From Alcaligenes faecalis (GTDB taxonomy: Bacteria; Pseudomonadota; Gammaproteobacteria; Burkholderiales; Burkholderiaceae_B), in contig NZ_CP168006.1 of assembly GCF_041521385.1 (NCBI RefSeq), positions 434,001-498,000 on the forward strand: a stretch of DNA of 64,000 nt, written 5' to 3'. The notes under the pieces were generated by a model that saw nothing but the letters and a program-made list of their open reading frames with translations, made no database searches and was not told the DNA's origin. Both the position numbers and the translations under genes were made by a program. This document shows, piece by piece, positions 1-9,137 of the stretch (position 1 is its first letter; every line of letters begins with the position of its first letter).

Positions 1-220
1 TCACATCACCGACGATACGAGCCGACTTCTTATAGGCACGATTCCAGTCGTTATTGAGTTCATGCATGGCGAACAGAACACGGCGATGCACGGGCTTCAA
101 ACCATCTCGCACGTCAGGAAGAGCACGGCCCACAATCACGCTCATGGCGTAATCGAGGTAGCTGCGGCGCATCTCCTCTTCAAGCGAAACGGGAAGCGTC
201 TCCTTGGCAAAGGAATCCAT
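1..220 (-). CDS. gyrA: DNA gyrase subunit A, N-terminal part (cut by window edge)
   Basis: The minus strand from 220 reads [20 protein letters not shown] and continues through the segment [20 protein letters not shown] and [20 protein letters not shown]. This is the highly conserved start of GyrA, just before the quinolone-resistance region. GyrA is the breakage-and-reunion subunit of the A2B2 topoisomerase that introduces negative supercoils. About 73 codons are present and the remainder lies to the left of the window. The ATG at 218-220 is the natural start because the family begins a few residues before the [13 protein letters not shown] block. It is transcribed away from ompA, from the shared 441-base intergenic region. 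Confidence 0.96.
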   Translation of the reverse strand, partial: MDSFAKETLPVSLEEEMRRSYLDYAMSVIVGRALPDVRDGLKPVHRRVLFAMHELNNDWNRAYKKSARIVGDV

Positions 221-661
221 AGGTCAATTCTTTATAGATATGGGTTAAGCAGTAAGCCAGCCGTAAACGGACAAGAGGAAATTCTAGCACTTTCACATAG
301 AGGGACGCAGCGTAGCGCGGCGACAAGGCGGACGATATGCCATTGAAACGGTCGATCCACCAAAAAACCCATCGTCCACTAATCGGATCGATCAGAAATG
401 AGAGAAGCAGGGCCACCCTCCCGTTGTTGCCTAAAACCAACAATAACGGGAAAGAACAAGGCTAATTCCACGCATCTTCACGAATCGTTCCTTGTCCCCC
501 TCACGCATAAGGCCGAAATGTCTTAAGATTCGACCTAACACGCATGAAACCCAGCGCAAGCAAGTCTTTGTTCCGTTCAAAGGATTGCTATACTGGTTCC
601 GTTAATCAGCGGCAGGGGTTCGCTGCGGTCACTTAACAGCATCAGCTCAACGAGGAGAAAT
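221..661. other. Divergent intergenic region gyrA / ompA-like gene
   Basis: These 441 bases contain no credible gene. They must hold the gyrA promoter on the minus strand and the ompA promoter on the plus strand. The only clear element I see is an extended -10 just upstream of ompA. No good hairpin or repeat was noticed in the rest. Confidence 0.7.
568..594 (+). promoter_or_regulatory. Probable sigma-70 extended -10 promoter of the ompA-like gene
   Basis: TATACT at 589-594 is directly preceded by TGC (586-588), giving the TGn extended -10 form. A TTGTTC -35-like hexamer lies at 568-573 with a short 15-base spacer. Transcription would start about 60 bases before the ATG, leaving an untranslated leader ending in a GAGGAG ribosome site. 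This is inferred from the sequence pattern only. Confidence 0.5.
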
Positions 662-1258
662 ATGAACAAACCCTCCAAAATCGCACTTGTACTCGCCATT
701 GCCGCCGCATCGGCCACTAGTGCAGTTTCCGCACAAGAGTCCGGCGAAGTTAACAACTGGCGCAATCCGTTCGGCGACGTTTGGAAAAACGGCACCAACG
801 AACTGTGCTGGCGCAACAACTTCTGGACACCTGCTACAGGTATTCCAGGTTGTGACGGTGTGCCCGTTGCCCAAGCCCCCGAAGCTCCTGTCGTCGCTCC
901 TACCGTCACTAAAGTGACGTTGAACGCTGACACTTTCTTCGACTTCGACAAATCCACTATCAAGCCAGAAGGCCGCCAGGTTCTGGATCAAGTGGCTGAC
1001 ACTGTTCAGGCCATCGATCTGGAAACTCTGATTGCTACCGGTCACACTGACTCGATCGGCGCCGAAGCTTACAACCAGAAGCTGTCCGAGCGTCGCGCCA
1101 ATGCTGTTAAAGCATACTTGGTCAACAAAGGTGTACCTGCTGACCGTATCTACACCGAAGGCAAGGGCGAAGCCAACCCCGTGGCGTCCAACAAGACCCG
1201 CGAAGGCCGCGCTCAAAACCGTCGCGTAGAAATCGAAATCGTGGGCAACCGCAAGTAA
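662..1258 (+). CDS. ompA: OmpA family outer-membrane, peptidoglycan-binding protein
   Basis: A 198-residue exported protein. Residues 1-24 form a signal peptide ending AVSA with cleavage before QES. A short linker rich in Trp, Cys and Pro (about 25-80) follows, then a C-terminal OmpA domain (about 85-195) with the diagnostic blocks FFDFDKSTIKPEGRQVLD, TGHTDSIGAEAYNQKLSERR and NRRVEIEI. The Asp and Arg of this domain bind diaminopimelate in peptidoglycan. It is shorter than E. coli OmpA because there is no full eight-strand barrel; the form is typical of Bordetella/Alcaligenes OmpA-like proteins. A GAGGAG ribosome site precedes the ATG, and a strong terminator follows, so it is probably monocistronic. 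Confidence 0.9.
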   Translation: MNKPSKIALVLAIAAASATSAVSAQESGEVNNWRNPFGDVWKNGTNELCWRNNFWTPATGIPGCDGVPVAQAPEAPVVAPTVTKVTLNADTFFDFDKSTIKPEGRQVLDQVADTVQAIDLETLIATGHTDSIGAEAYNQKLSERRANAVKAYLVNKGVPADRIYTEGKGEANPVASNKTREGRAQNRRVEIEIVGNRK

Positions 1259-1296
1259 TTCTTGCTGCATCACGTATTTCTGTAGCTAAGGCTACA

Positions 1297-1333
1297 ATTA
1301 AGGCTCCGCTTTTGCGGGGCCTTAATTTTTTTG
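1297..1333 (+). terminator. Intrinsic terminator after the ompA-like gene
   Basis: A hairpin with AAGGCTCCGC pairing to GCGGGGCCTT (one G-T) around a TTTT-type loop is followed by ATTTTTTT. It lies 40 bases after the ompA stop and just before the ubiG start codon. Confidence 0.9.
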
Positions 1334-1341
1334 GATAAGCC

Positions 1342-2064
1342 ATGACTGCTTCCGCTGCCACTAACCTCAATGTCGATCCCGCAGAGATCGATAAATTCAG
1401 TGCACTGGCCTCCCGCTGGTGGGACCCAGACAGCGAGTTCAAACCGCTGCACGCCATCAACCCTTTGCGTCTGGACTGGATTCTGTCCTACACCGGCTCC
1501 CTGGCGGGCAAACAGGTATTGGACGTCGGTTGTGGGGGGGGGATTCTGTCAGAAAGCCTGGCTCAGACTGGTGCCGACGTAACCGGCATTGATCTGGCCG
1601 AGCGGTCCTTGAAGATTGCTCGCCTGCATAGTCTGGAATCAGGTGTGCCGGTTAAATACGACATGATCAGTGCCGAAGACATGGCCGATCAGCACCCTGG
1701 TCGCTTTGATGTCGTCACCTGCATGGAAATGCTGGAACACGTCCCTGATCCGGGCTCCATCATTGCAGCCTGCGCCAAGTTGGTCAAACCTGGGGGCTGG
1801 GTCTTTTTCTCGACCCTGAACCGCAACCCCAAATCCTTCTTGTTTGCCATTGTGGGCGCCGAGTATCTCTTGCGTCTGATCCCCAAAGGCACACACAGCT
1901 ATGATGGCTTCATCAAGCCCAGCGAGCTGATTTCCTCGGCCCGTCGCAGTGGCCTGGATGCCCTCGCCCTGAAAGGCCTGGAATACAACCCGATTACCGA
2001 GCACTATCGCCTGTCCGGCGACACCTCCGTCAACTACCTGCTGGCCAGCCGCCGCCAACGCTAA
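1342..2064 (+). CDS. ubiG: Ubiquinone biosynthesis O-methyltransferase UbiG
   Basis: A 240-residue class I SAM-dependent methyltransferase that performs the two O-methylation steps of ubiquinone synthesis. The N-terminal block [26 protein letters not shown] (in sections) is diagnostic of UbiG. The SAM motif [17 protein letters not shown] lies at about residues 60-75, followed by the acidic GIDLAERSL and motif [14 protein letters not shown]. Length matches the family. The start lies immediately behind the ompA terminator; gph begins six bases after its stop, so the two form an operon. The ubiG-gph pairing is common in beta- and gammaproteobacteria. Confidence 0.95.
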   Translation: MTASAATNLNVDPAEIDKFSALASRWWDPDSEFKPLHAINPLRLDWILSYTGSLAGKQVLDVGCGGGILSESLAQTGADVTGIDLAERSLKIARLHSLESGVPVKYDMISAEDMADQHPGRFDVVTCMEMLEHVPDPGSIIAACAKLVKPGGWVFFSTLNRNPKSFLFAIVGAEYLLRLIPKGTHSYDGFIKPSELISSARRSGLDALALKGLEYNPITEHYRLSGDTSVNYLLASRRQR

Positions 2065-2070
2065 GCCCCC

Positions 2071-2766
2071 ATGAATAAACTGGTCCTATTCGATTTTGAC
2101 GGCACCTTGGCCGATTCCGCGCCGGATCTGGCGGCCACAGCCAATCGCATGCGCAAGGAACATGGCCTGCCCGAGCTGCCTTACAACGCTTTGCGTCCGT
2201 ATGCCTCACACGGCGCCCGCGGTCTGCTCAAGGTAGCCCTGGATATCAACCCTGATCATCCCAACTATGCTGAACTGCGAGCACAGTTCTTGCAGAACTA
2301 TCACGATCACATGACAGAGTTGACCCACTTGTTTGAGGGCATAGCCCCCATGCTCAAACAATTGGAGCAAGCGGGCTACACCTGGGGCATTGTCACCAAC
2401 AAGCTCGAGTACCTGGCCCTGCCATTGATTCGCCACCTGGGCCTGTCGCAATCGTGTGCCGTGACGGTAGGCGGCGACACGACCCAACATACCAAGCCGC
2501 ATCCCGAGCCTCTGCTGTACGCTGCCCGACAAGCCGGCTTTGCACCGGCAGACTGTCTGTATGTGGGCGATGACCTGCGTGACATTCAAGCAGGCCAGGC
2601 GGCTGGCATGGCGACCATGGTTGCCGCCTACGGCTATTGCGCTGGCGACGACAGTATCAGCACTTGGCAGGCTGATCTGACCGTGCACCACGCAAGAGAT
2701 ATCTGGGAAGGCGTAGAACGCTGGGCGAATGGCCAGTTGCCCAATCCCACCCCGCTGACCAACTGA
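2071..2766 (+). CDS. gph: Phosphoglycolate phosphatase, HAD superfamily
   Basis: A 231-residue HAD hydrolase that removes phosphate from 2-phosphoglycolate, a product of DNA 3'-end repair and oxygenase side reactions. HAD motif I is FDFDGTLADS at residues 7-16, with both catalytic Asp; motif II is the T in GIVTNK; motif III is the Lys in HTKPHPEP; motif IV is YVGDDLRDIQAG. The alpha-helical cap lies between motifs I and II. It is directly behind ubiG. The family also includes pyrophosphatases, so the exact substrate is inferred from the match and from the usual ubiG linkage. Confidence 0.92.
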   Translation: MNKLVLFDFDGTLADSAPDLAATANRMRKEHGLPELPYNALRPYASHGARGLLKVALDINPDHPNYAELRAQFLQNYHDHMTELTHLFEGIAPMLKQLEQAGYTWGIVTNKLEYLALPLIRHLGLSQSCAVTVGGDTTQHTKPHPEPLLYAARQAGFAPADCLYVGDDLRDIQAGQAAGMATMVAAYGYCAGDDSISTWQADLTVHHARDIWEGVERWANGQLPNPTPLTN

Positions 2767-2772
2767 ACAGAC

Positions 2773-3639
2773 TCAAGGCAGCAGCTCCGACAGGCGCTGC
2801 TGCATCCACACAGCCACCGGCGCCAACGATTGCCCCTGTCGCCACAACATCTGCACGGGCAAAGGTGGCAAGGCCAGCTCCTTGCAATGCAGTTGCGCTA
2901 ATTTATTGCGCAGGTTCTCATACTCCGCAATATTCAAGGGCAGCATCGCCCAGCCCAAGCCATCAGCCACCATATCGGCAATCACGTAAAAGCTATCCGA
3001 GCGCCACACGCTGGGGCTGATCACTATCTGCTCCACCCCTTCGATATGAATCAGCAGTTGTCTATGCGCTGTCAGCTCTTTACGACTGACCTGCTGTTGA
3101 CTGGCTAGCAGGTGCGTACGCGCAACACAAATCGCTTGGGGCACGGCTCCGATATAACTTTGTGCAAAAGAACTGGCATCAGCCCCACGATCAAACTGAA
3201 TGGCTACATCCGAGCGCCCCTCGGCCAGGTAATTCATGACCTCGGATGCCGTCCCATTGCAAATCGTCAACTCCAGTGCAGGCCAACGCACCGCCAGCTC
3301 TTTCAGCAATATACGCAGCGGCTCCTGAGGCAAAGCCTCATCAAGACCAATTTCCAATCGGGCCGACTGCCCCTTTGACAAGTCCAGAGCACGGCGACTC
3401 AGACCGTCTGCCTGACGCAACAAAGCCTTGGCTTCGAGCAACATGATTTCACCTGGTAGCGTCAAGCTCAAGGTTCTCCGTGAGCGATCAAACAACTCCA
3501 GGTTCAAGTCGGCTTCCAGCAGGGAAACTGAGGTACTGACAGCAGACTGCACTTTGCCCAGCTCCTTGGCCGCTTGCGTCATGGAACCAGTTTCAGCCAC
3601 GGCCACAAAATGTCGAATACGTTCTAAAGTCCAATCCAT
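2773..3639 (-). CDS. LysR family transcriptional regulator (beside the MFS efflux gene)
   Basis: A 288-residue LysR-type regulator. The N-terminal winged helix reads MDWTLERIRHFVAVAETGS then MTQAAKELGKVQSAVSTSVS, a normal HTH, followed by a periplasmic-binding-like effector domain from about residue 90. It is divergent from the MFS transporter at 3724 with an 84-base gap that holds a perfect ATCTAT-TTT-ATAGAT palindrome (3642-3656), so it probably controls both itself and the transporter. The 3' end lies seven bases from the convergent gph stop. The effector is unknown. Confidence 0.88.
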   Translation of the reverse strand: MDWTLERIRHFVAVAETGSMTQAAKELGKVQSAVSTSVSLLEADLNLELFDRSRRTLSLTLPGEIMLLEAKALLRQADGLSRRALDLSKGQSARLEIGLDEALPQEPLRILLKELAVRWPALELTICNGTASEVMNYLAEGRSDVAIQFDRGADASSFAQSYIGAVPQAICVARTHLLASQQQVSRKELTAHRQLLIHIEGVEQIVISPSVWRSDSFYVIADMVADGLGWAMLPLNIAEYENLRNKLAQLHCKELALPPLPVQMLWRQGQSLAPVAVWMQQRLSELLP

Positions 3640-3641
3640 CC

Positions 3642-3656
3642 ATCTATTTTATAGAT
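3642..3656. promoter_or_regulatory. Palindromic LysR-type operator candidate
   Basis: ATCTAT TTT ATAGAT is a perfect 15-base inverted repeat containing the T-N11-A core of LysR boxes. It sits just upstream of the LysR start and about 70 bases before the divergent MFS start. Confidence 0.5.
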
Positions 3657-3723
3657 GCTAATCAACTTTGTCTGTTGATAATATTGATAGATCATAGTAG
3701 CTTTCCTATCCTTCTGGCTTTAT

Positions 3724-5265
3724 ATGCTGCACAGCTCGATTACCCATCAAGCCCAAACTGCTCCCCTGTCTCCAAGCCGTCGCTGGTTGATCCTGGCGAT
3801 TGTCTCGGCAGCCCTTTTACTGATCGTGGTGGACATGACGGTGCTCTACACCGCCCTGCCACGCTTGACGCATGATCTGCAGGCTTCGGCCTCGGACAAG
3901 CTCTGGATCGTCAACAGCTATGCCCTGGTCGTCTCCGGACTGCTTCTGGGCATGGGCACCCTGGGAGACCGTCTGGGACACAAACGCCTGTTTCTGTCTG
4001 GCCTGGCCACTTTTGGGCTGGCCTCGATCGCAGCAGCCTACTCCCCCAACCCAACCACCCTCATTGCCGCACGCGCGTTTCTGGGGGTGGCAGCCGCCAT
4101 GATGATGCCGGCCACCTTGTCGCTGATCCGCATCACTTTTCACGATGAACGCGAACGTGCCGTGGCCTTTGGGGTCTGGTCTTCCATTGCGTCGGGCGGA
4201 GCCGCTTTTGGTCCGGTCCTGGGTGGCTTCTTGCTGGAACATTTCTGGTGGGGATCGGTCTTTCTGATCAACGTCCCCATTGTGCTGATCGCCTTGCCTC
4301 TAGGCTGGCTGCTGGTCCCCAGATCCACCCCGAATACGTCCCGCCCCTGGGATATCAAAGGATCATTGTTGATCATGGTGGGCCTGGTTGCCAGCACCTT
4401 GGCAATCAAGGAAATGGGCAAGTTGCACATCAACTGGGGCCTGGTCACTCTTGCCCTGCTTACTGGCATTGCCTTTCTAAGCTGGTTTGTCCGTCAACAA
4501 AATCGCAGCCCTTTTCCTTTGCTGGATTTTTCCCTGTTCAAGGACTCAACCTTGAGCACGGCTGTATTGTCTGCACTGACGGCCTCAGCAGCCCTGATTG
4601 GCATGGAACTGGTCTTTAGCCAACGATTGCAGTTAGTGCTGGGTTTCTCGCCCTTAGAAGCAGGTATGGCGATTCTGCCCTTGCCTCTCGCCGCTTTTGT
4701 CTCAGGCCCGCTGGCTGGCCGTCTGCTGGTCATCATTGGCAGCAAGCGCCTGTTGATTGCTTCCCTGAGTCTGGCTGGAGCGGGCATGGCCGCCTATCTC
4801 CTGTGGCATAACAGCGCACAGTTACTGCAAGTGATCAGCCTGGTCATGCTTGGACTGGGTATCGGTGCGGCCATGACCGCCGCCTCCAGCACCATTATGC
4901 AAAGCGTGCCGCCTTCGCGCGCCGGCATGGTGGCTTCAGTCGAGGAAATGTCTTACGAGCTAGGGGGCGCGCTGGGCGTGACCATTATGGGTAGCCTACT
5001 GTCCTTCGTGTACAGCGCCAGCTTGATCTTGCCACAGGAATTAAGTGATCGCGCCTTGGCTTACGACAGTCTGGATCAAGCCTTGCTCATAGCAGAAACC
5101 ATGCCGCAAGGTCTGGCTCTGACCCTAAGTGAATTGGCCCGCGACTCTTTTGACAAAGGCTATATTGTCGTATTGGCCAGTTGCACGGTTTTACTGCTGA
5201 TGGCAGCCGTGGCAGTCTGGTACTTTCAGCGCAACCCGAACCGCCACGCTACTCGTGCCCATTAA
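3724..5265 (+). CDS. MFS drug efflux transporter, DHA2 (14-helix) family
   Basis: A 513-residue inner-membrane proton antiporter of the SmvA/QacA type. The first helix carries the DHA2 motif D1 (about 38-55, LLLIVVDMTVLYTALPRL), followed by WIVNSYALVVSGLLLGMG and motif A GDRLGHKRLF; motif C appears around GGAAFGPVLGGFLL. Length and about 14 hydrophobic segments fit DHA2. SmvA-type pumps expel quaternary ammonium compounds, methyl viologen and dyes. The divergent LysR neighbour suggests inducible efflux. Its stop overlaps the convergent ferredoxin gene by four bases. Substrates are inferred from the family. Confidence 0.88.
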   Translation: MLHSSITHQAQTAPLSPSRRWLILAIVSAALLLIVVDMTVLYTALPRLTHDLQASASDKLWIVNSYALVVSGLLLGMGTLGDRLGHKRLFLSGLATFGLASIAAAYSPNPTTLIAARAFLGVAAAMMMPATLSLIRITFHDERERAVAFGVWSSIASGGAAFGPVLGGFLLEHFWWGSVFLINVPIVLIALPLGWLLVPRSTPNTSRPWDIKGSLLIMVGLVASTLAIKEMGKLHINWGLVTLALLTGIAFLSWFVRQQNRSPFPLLDFSLFKDSTLSTAVLSALTASAALIGMELVFSQRLQLVLGFSPLEAGMAILPLPLAAFVSGPLAGRLLVIIGSKRLLIASLSLAGAGMAAYLLWHNSAQLLQVISLVMLGLGIGAAMTAASSTIMQSVPPSRAGMVASVEEMSYELGGALGVTIMGSLLSFVYSASLILPQELSDRALAYDSLDQALLIAETMPQGLALTLSELARDSFDKGYIVVLASCTVLLLMAAVAVWYFQRNPNRHATRAH

Positions 5266-5594
5266 GCTTTTTGCAACAGCGCCAACTTGTCGGTCTGAGT
5301 CGCCCAATACTCGTGATCCGGCAAGGGCGCTTTTTGTTGGCTGATGCGTTTCCAGGACGGGTTCTCGCTCAAGCTCCGGTTCAGCTCCACATAGACCTGC
5401 TGCTCGGGCGTCACATCCTGATCGCTGACAATAGCACCTACTGGGCACTCAGCGACACAGATGGAACAATCAATGCATTCGTCGGGATGGATGACCAGAA
5501 AATTCGGGCCTTCAAAAAAGCAATCCATGGGACACACCGTCACACAATCGGTGTACTTGCACTGAATGCAGGCTTGCGTCACTACGTAGGTCAT
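5262..5594 (-). CDS. fdxA: 7Fe ferredoxin (one 3Fe-4S and one 4Fe-4S cluster)
   Basis: A 110-residue soluble ferredoxin starting MTYVVTQACIQCKYTDCVTV. Cysteines at 9, 17, 21, 40, 43, 46 and 50 fit the seven-iron pattern, with extra Cys12 and Cys25. The C-terminal 50 residues form the long tail found in Azotobacter FdI-type proteins. It carries electrons at low potential. It stands alone, convergent with the MFS gene (four-base overlap), and the redox partner is not evident here. Confidence 0.93.
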   Translation of the reverse strand: MTYVVTQACIQCKYTDCVTVCPMDCFFEGPNFLVIHPDECIDCSICVAECPVGAIVSDQDVTPEQQVYVELNRSLSENPSWKRISQQKAPLPDHEYWATQTDKLALLQKA

Positions 5595-5733
5595 GGAACA
5601 ACTACTTCAACAAACAAAGACGGGCATAGCATAACAGTTGCACATGAACATCATGTGATCACTGTCGGCTATGCCCTAAGTCCTCAAGCTGCACTCCGGC
5701 TTTTTTTTGCAGCGGCTAAAGCCGCCTGACACC

Positions 5734-6807
5734 TTAGATGGCCGAAGCCTTCGCGGGCAGGAACTGGAAGGGTTTGGCTGGCTTGAAGTGCTCCAGTGCC
5801 TCACCCATATAGACCGTGCTTTGCTCAGGCCCCAGATCCAGCTTCATGACCTTGCCGGTTTCAGCCGAGAAATCGACCTTCTTCATATCCACCCAGAACG
5901 CCCCAGGCGACAGTACCGAATCAAAGTAGTACAGGCTGCGCTGGTGGTCGAACACCGTGCGCCAGCGAGTGGAGGAGTTATTGGGCTGATCAGGCACGGT
6001 CATGCCGTAAGGAGTGGACGCGTTGCGCATCACGCTCAGCACACTGGCCACGGCCTTGTCATCGCTCAGATTGCGTGGCACGGCATCAATGTAGAAAGAA
6101 GCGCGAGCAAAACGGTCAGCGGCACGACTGGTGCCCGGCAACATATTCATGCCCCCTACCGATTGCCAGTAATCGCGGATAGCCAACTGCTGATCAAAGG
6201 TCGGCGAGTTCGTCATGACCTGATAGTTGCGGCTGTGGTGGATATGCTGCTTGCCGTCGATGTACTCAATAATGGCACTATCACCGGAAGAGTCCGACAT
6301 GGACAAGTGCAAGGTCGCCAAACGCTCTTCGTTAGGGACTTTATCGCTGATCACCACGAAGGGATTCTTTTCCAAGGCGGCCACCGCTTCAGCCACTGTT
6401 GCGAAATTATCCAGTACGTACTGCCCCCACAAAGACATGCTCAAGGTTTTGTCGCCCTTTTGAGGGGTGGGGTACTCCGACTCCACCAACCACAGCAAAT
6501 TGACGTTCAGTCCCTTTTCGTTGGCGCCGTCTGTCGAAGCCAGGTCATAACCCGACGCAATCACGCTGCCATATTTGGATGTCCATTCAATCGACGATGG
6601 ACCTGCTTCACCGTTGCGCTTGGCGCCACGAGGAAAAATCCAGAGGTTGGTTCCAACGTCCAGCTTCCAATCCATGGAACGGCCGGTAATCACCTGACCG
6701 TTATCACCCAGAAAAACAGCTCGGGTACACGCCTGAGAGGCCGCAGGCACTAAAGCCAGCCCAACTGCGCACGCCAGCAAAGTACGACGACATTTTTTTA
6801 GCAACAT
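5734..6807 (-). CDS. Secreted linear amide C-N hydrolase, choloylglycine hydrolase / penicillin V acylase family
   Basis: A 357-residue Ntn hydrolase. Residues 1-26 form a signal peptide ending ASQA; cleavage would expose Cys27, which is the expected N-terminal nucleophile (CTRAVFLGDNGQVITGRSMDW). The following Arg and Asp in GRSMDW, the Asn in TNSPTF and the Arg in GTSRAADRF match the family's catalytic set. Gram-negative members of this cluster often prefer penicillin V or N-acyl homoserine lactones over bile salts, so a quorum-quenching or acylase role in the periplasm is possible. It is monocistronic, with no regulator adjacent. The substrate is not decided by the sequence. Confidence 0.85.
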   Translation of the reverse strand: MLLKKCRRTLLACAVGLALVPAASQACTRAVFLGDNGQVITGRSMDWKLDVGTNLWIFPRGAKRNGEAGPSSIEWTSKYGSVIASGYDLASTDGANEKGLNVNLLWLVESEYPTPQKGDKTLSMSLWGQYVLDNFATVAEAVAALEKNPFVVISDKVPNEERLATLHLSMSDSSGDSAIIEYIDGKQHIHHSRNYQVMTNSPTFDQQLAIRDYWQSVGGMNMLPGTSRAADRFARASFYIDAVPRNLSDDKAVASVLSVMRNASTPYGMTVPDQPNNSSTRWRTVFDHQRSLYYFDSVLSPGAFWVDMKKVDFSAETGKVMKLDLGPEQSTVYMGEALEHFKPAKPFQFLPAKASAI

Positions 6808-6974
6808 CTTTCTCTCCAGAGAGGGCTAGCCGCCCAATCAATGAAACCCAAAACCGACTGTTTTCACAGCCGATACATTGGACACGTGTGTAACAAAAAC
6901 AGGATTGAGGCAGTGCGTCAAGCCATGTGGCCCGTTGTGGCAGAAGACCTACAAATACATAAAAAAGAGCCCTC

Positions 6975-7017
6975 TTGATTTGAGAATGACAGCGACTGGA
7001 TAATAATAACCGTTCTC
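6975..7017 (+). promoter_or_regulatory. Promoter with overlapping Fur box for the TonB-dependent receptor
   Basis: TTGATT (6975-6980) and GATAAT (6999-7004) with an 18-base spacer make a sigma-70 promoter. Bases 6999-7017 (GATAATAATAACCGTTCTC) match most positions of the 19-base Fur consensus and cover the -10. Iron-loaded Fur bound there would block transcription. Confidence 0.65.
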
Positions 7018-7042
7018 ATTTTTGTTCCTTGTGCTGATTTTT

Positions 7043-9064
7043 ATGTCTCTCTTGTTTCCACTTTCTCCAGTTGCCCGTGCCGTAGCCATTCTTGCTGGCT
7101 CCATCGCCCCCTTCTCCTGTTCCTTGGCCCAACAGAGCGTCAACCAGCTCGACAACATCGTGGTTACGGCTTCCGGCTTTGAGCAAGCGGTTCAAGACGC
7201 CCCCGCCTCCATCAGCGTCGTTCCACGTACCGAACTAGAAAAGAAAGCCTACCGCGACGTCACCGACGCCTTACGGGATGTTCCCGGCGTTGTGATTACA
7301 GGTGGTGCAAGTAGCAGCGATATCAGTATCCGAGGCATGGCGTCGGCCTACACCTTGATTCTGGTTGACGGCAAGCGGCAAAACTCGCGTGAGACACGTC
7401 CCAACAGCGATGGTGCAGGTATCGAACAAGGCTGGTTGCCCCCCATGCAGGCAATCGAACGTATTGAAGTGATCCGCGGCCCCATGTCGTCCTTATATGG
7501 TTCGGAAGCCATGGGCGGGGTGATCAACATTATCACCCGCAAAGTCCACCAGGAATGGACCGGCTCGCTGCGCACCGAAGGCACCATCCAAGAAGATTCA
7601 AAGTCCGGCAATATCTATCAAGGCAATTTTTATCTGGCAGGCCCCATCAAGAAAGACATGCTGGGGCTGCAGATTTATGGCCAGGAATCCCGTCGCAATG
7701 AAGACAAAATTCTCGACGGCTTCAACAAGCAAAATACATCCTCGGGTACCGTCAAACTGACCTTGACGCCTTCGGCCAAACACGATTTTACCGCCGAGTT
7801 CTCACGGACTTTGCAAGAACGCACCTCTACGCCCGGCAAAAGCATGCCAGCCGAAACCTGCGGCAGAAACGGCACATGCGCACCCAACGAGCTCTCCACG
7901 AGCAAGTATTCTCGCAATGTGTTCTCCGTGGGCCACAACGGTCGCTGGGGACGGGCTGTTTCCAACACCTATGTACAACGTGAAGAGATTGATAACCCCG
8001 GCCGTAGCATGTTCCTGAAAAATACCGAGTTCAATACGCAATGGAGCCTGCCTTTAGGCGACCACATGCTGACCTCGGGCTTTCAATATCTGCATGAGCA
8101 ACTGCGTGACAACGGCAATCAGTACAAGCCCGATGTCAATCGCCTGAGCCGAGAGCAATGGTCGGTATTCGCGGAGGACGAATGGAGCATGACCGACAAC
8201 TTTGCCCTGACTGGCGGCTTGCGCATGACTCACGACGAGAACTATGGCAATCACTGGACTCCACGTCTTTATGGTGTCTGGCATGCCACCGAGCAACTGA
8301 CCTTGAAGGGCGGTGTCTCCTCGGGTTTCAAGGCCCCCTCCCTGCGCTCTGCCGTGGCGGACTGGGGTCAGATCACCGGTGGTGGTGGCGTACCTGCCGT
8401 GATCGTTGGCAACCCGAACCTGAAGCCGGAAAAGAGCCTGAGCCAGGAACTGGGCATTGTGTGGGACAACCAGAACGGTATGGTCAACAGCCTGACCTTC
8501 TTCAATACGACCTTCAAAGACAAAATTACTGAAGTTCGACGGGGAGACTGTCCTAATCCTGATAACTTACCCATTTGTTCGTCCTATCCTGGTGGGCCTC
8601 AGATATATAAATTCGTAAGTGATCGAGTCAACGTAGACAAGGCCATCATGCGCGGTGTGGAAGCATCCACCACCTGGTCGATTACCGACGACCTGCGTTT
8701 GGCCGCCAACTATACCTACACCTACTCCAAGCAAAAGAGCGGTGAGTTCTCCGGCCAGCCTTTGAACAAGATGCCCAAACATATGTTTAATGCCACCCTG
8801 GATTGGGATGCCAATGAACAACTGGGCTTGTGGACTCGTGTCAACTACCGCGGCAAGACCTCGGACTACCTGAGCCGCACCCGCATGGCGCAAGGCACGC
8901 CTTCCTTTACCTTCCTGGATGCCGGCCTGAACTACAAGCTCAACAAGACCACCTCGTTTGGCTTTGGTATCTACAACATCCTTGACAAGCGCGTCACGGA
9001 TGAGACCTTTGATGCTGTGTATGACGGCCGCCGTTACTGGGCTCAGCTCACTGTCGGTTTCTAA
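7043..9064 (+). CDS. TonB-dependent ferric (catecholate-type) siderophore receptor
   Basis: An outer-membrane receptor of 673 residues. The ATG at 7043 gives a signal peptide ending CSLA before QQS; a TTG seven codons upstream (7022) is a possible but weaker start. The TonB box lies near NIVVTASGF; the plug domain (about 30-150) contains SIRGMASAYTLILVDGKRQ and IERIEVIRGPMSSLYGSEAM, typical of FepA/CirA/PfeA receptors; the 22-strand barrel ends in the aromatic WAQLTVGF. It imports an iron chelate across the outer membrane with TonB-ExbBD energy. The Fur box upstream and terminator downstream show an independent iron-regulated unit. The precise siderophore cannot be read from sequence. Confidence 0.92.
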   Translation: MSLLFPLSPVARAVAILAGSIAPFSCSLAQQSVNQLDNIVVTASGFEQAVQDAPASISVVPRTELEKKAYRDVTDALRDVPGVVITGGASSSDISIRGMASAYTLILVDGKRQNSRETRPNSDGAGIEQGWLPPMQAIERIEVIRGPMSSLYGSEAMGGVINIITRKVHQEWTGSLRTEGTIQEDSKSGNIYQGNFYLAGPIKKDMLGLQIYGQESRRNEDKILDGFNKQNTSSGTVKLTLTPSAKHDFTAEFSRTLQERTSTPGKSMPAETCGRNGTCAPNELSTSKYSRNVFSVGHNGRWGRAVSNTYVQREEIDNPGRSMFLKNTEFNTQWSLPLGDHMLTSGFQYLHEQLRDNGNQYKPDVNRLSREQWSVFAEDEWSMTDNFALTGGLRMTHDENYGNHWTPRLYGVWHATEQLTLKGGVSSGFKAPSLRSAVADWGQITGGGGVPAVIVGNPNLKPEKSLSQELGIVWDNQNGMVNSLTFFNTTFKDKITEVRRGDCPNPDNLPICSSYPGGPQIYKFVSDRVNVDKAIMRGVEASTTWSITDDLRLAANYTYTYSKQKSGEFSGQPLNKMPKHMFNATLDWDANEQLGLWTRVNYRGKTSDYLSRTRMAQGTPSFTFLDAGLNYKLNKTTSFGFGIYNILDKRVTDETFDAVYDGRRYWAQLTVGF

Positions 9065-9086
9065 ACACATCGCATCATGCAACATC

Positions 9087-9114
9087 AAAAACGGCCCTTT
9101 CCGGGCCGTTTTTT
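9087..9114 (+). terminator. Intrinsic terminator after the TonB receptor
   Basis: AAAAACGGCCC-TTTC-GGGCCGTTTTTT forms a strong GC hairpin with a T run directly after the receptor gene. It has A residues on the left arm and could also act for the opposite strand. Confidence 0.9.
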
Positions 9115-9137
9115 ACACATCAGCTTAACGCATCCAT

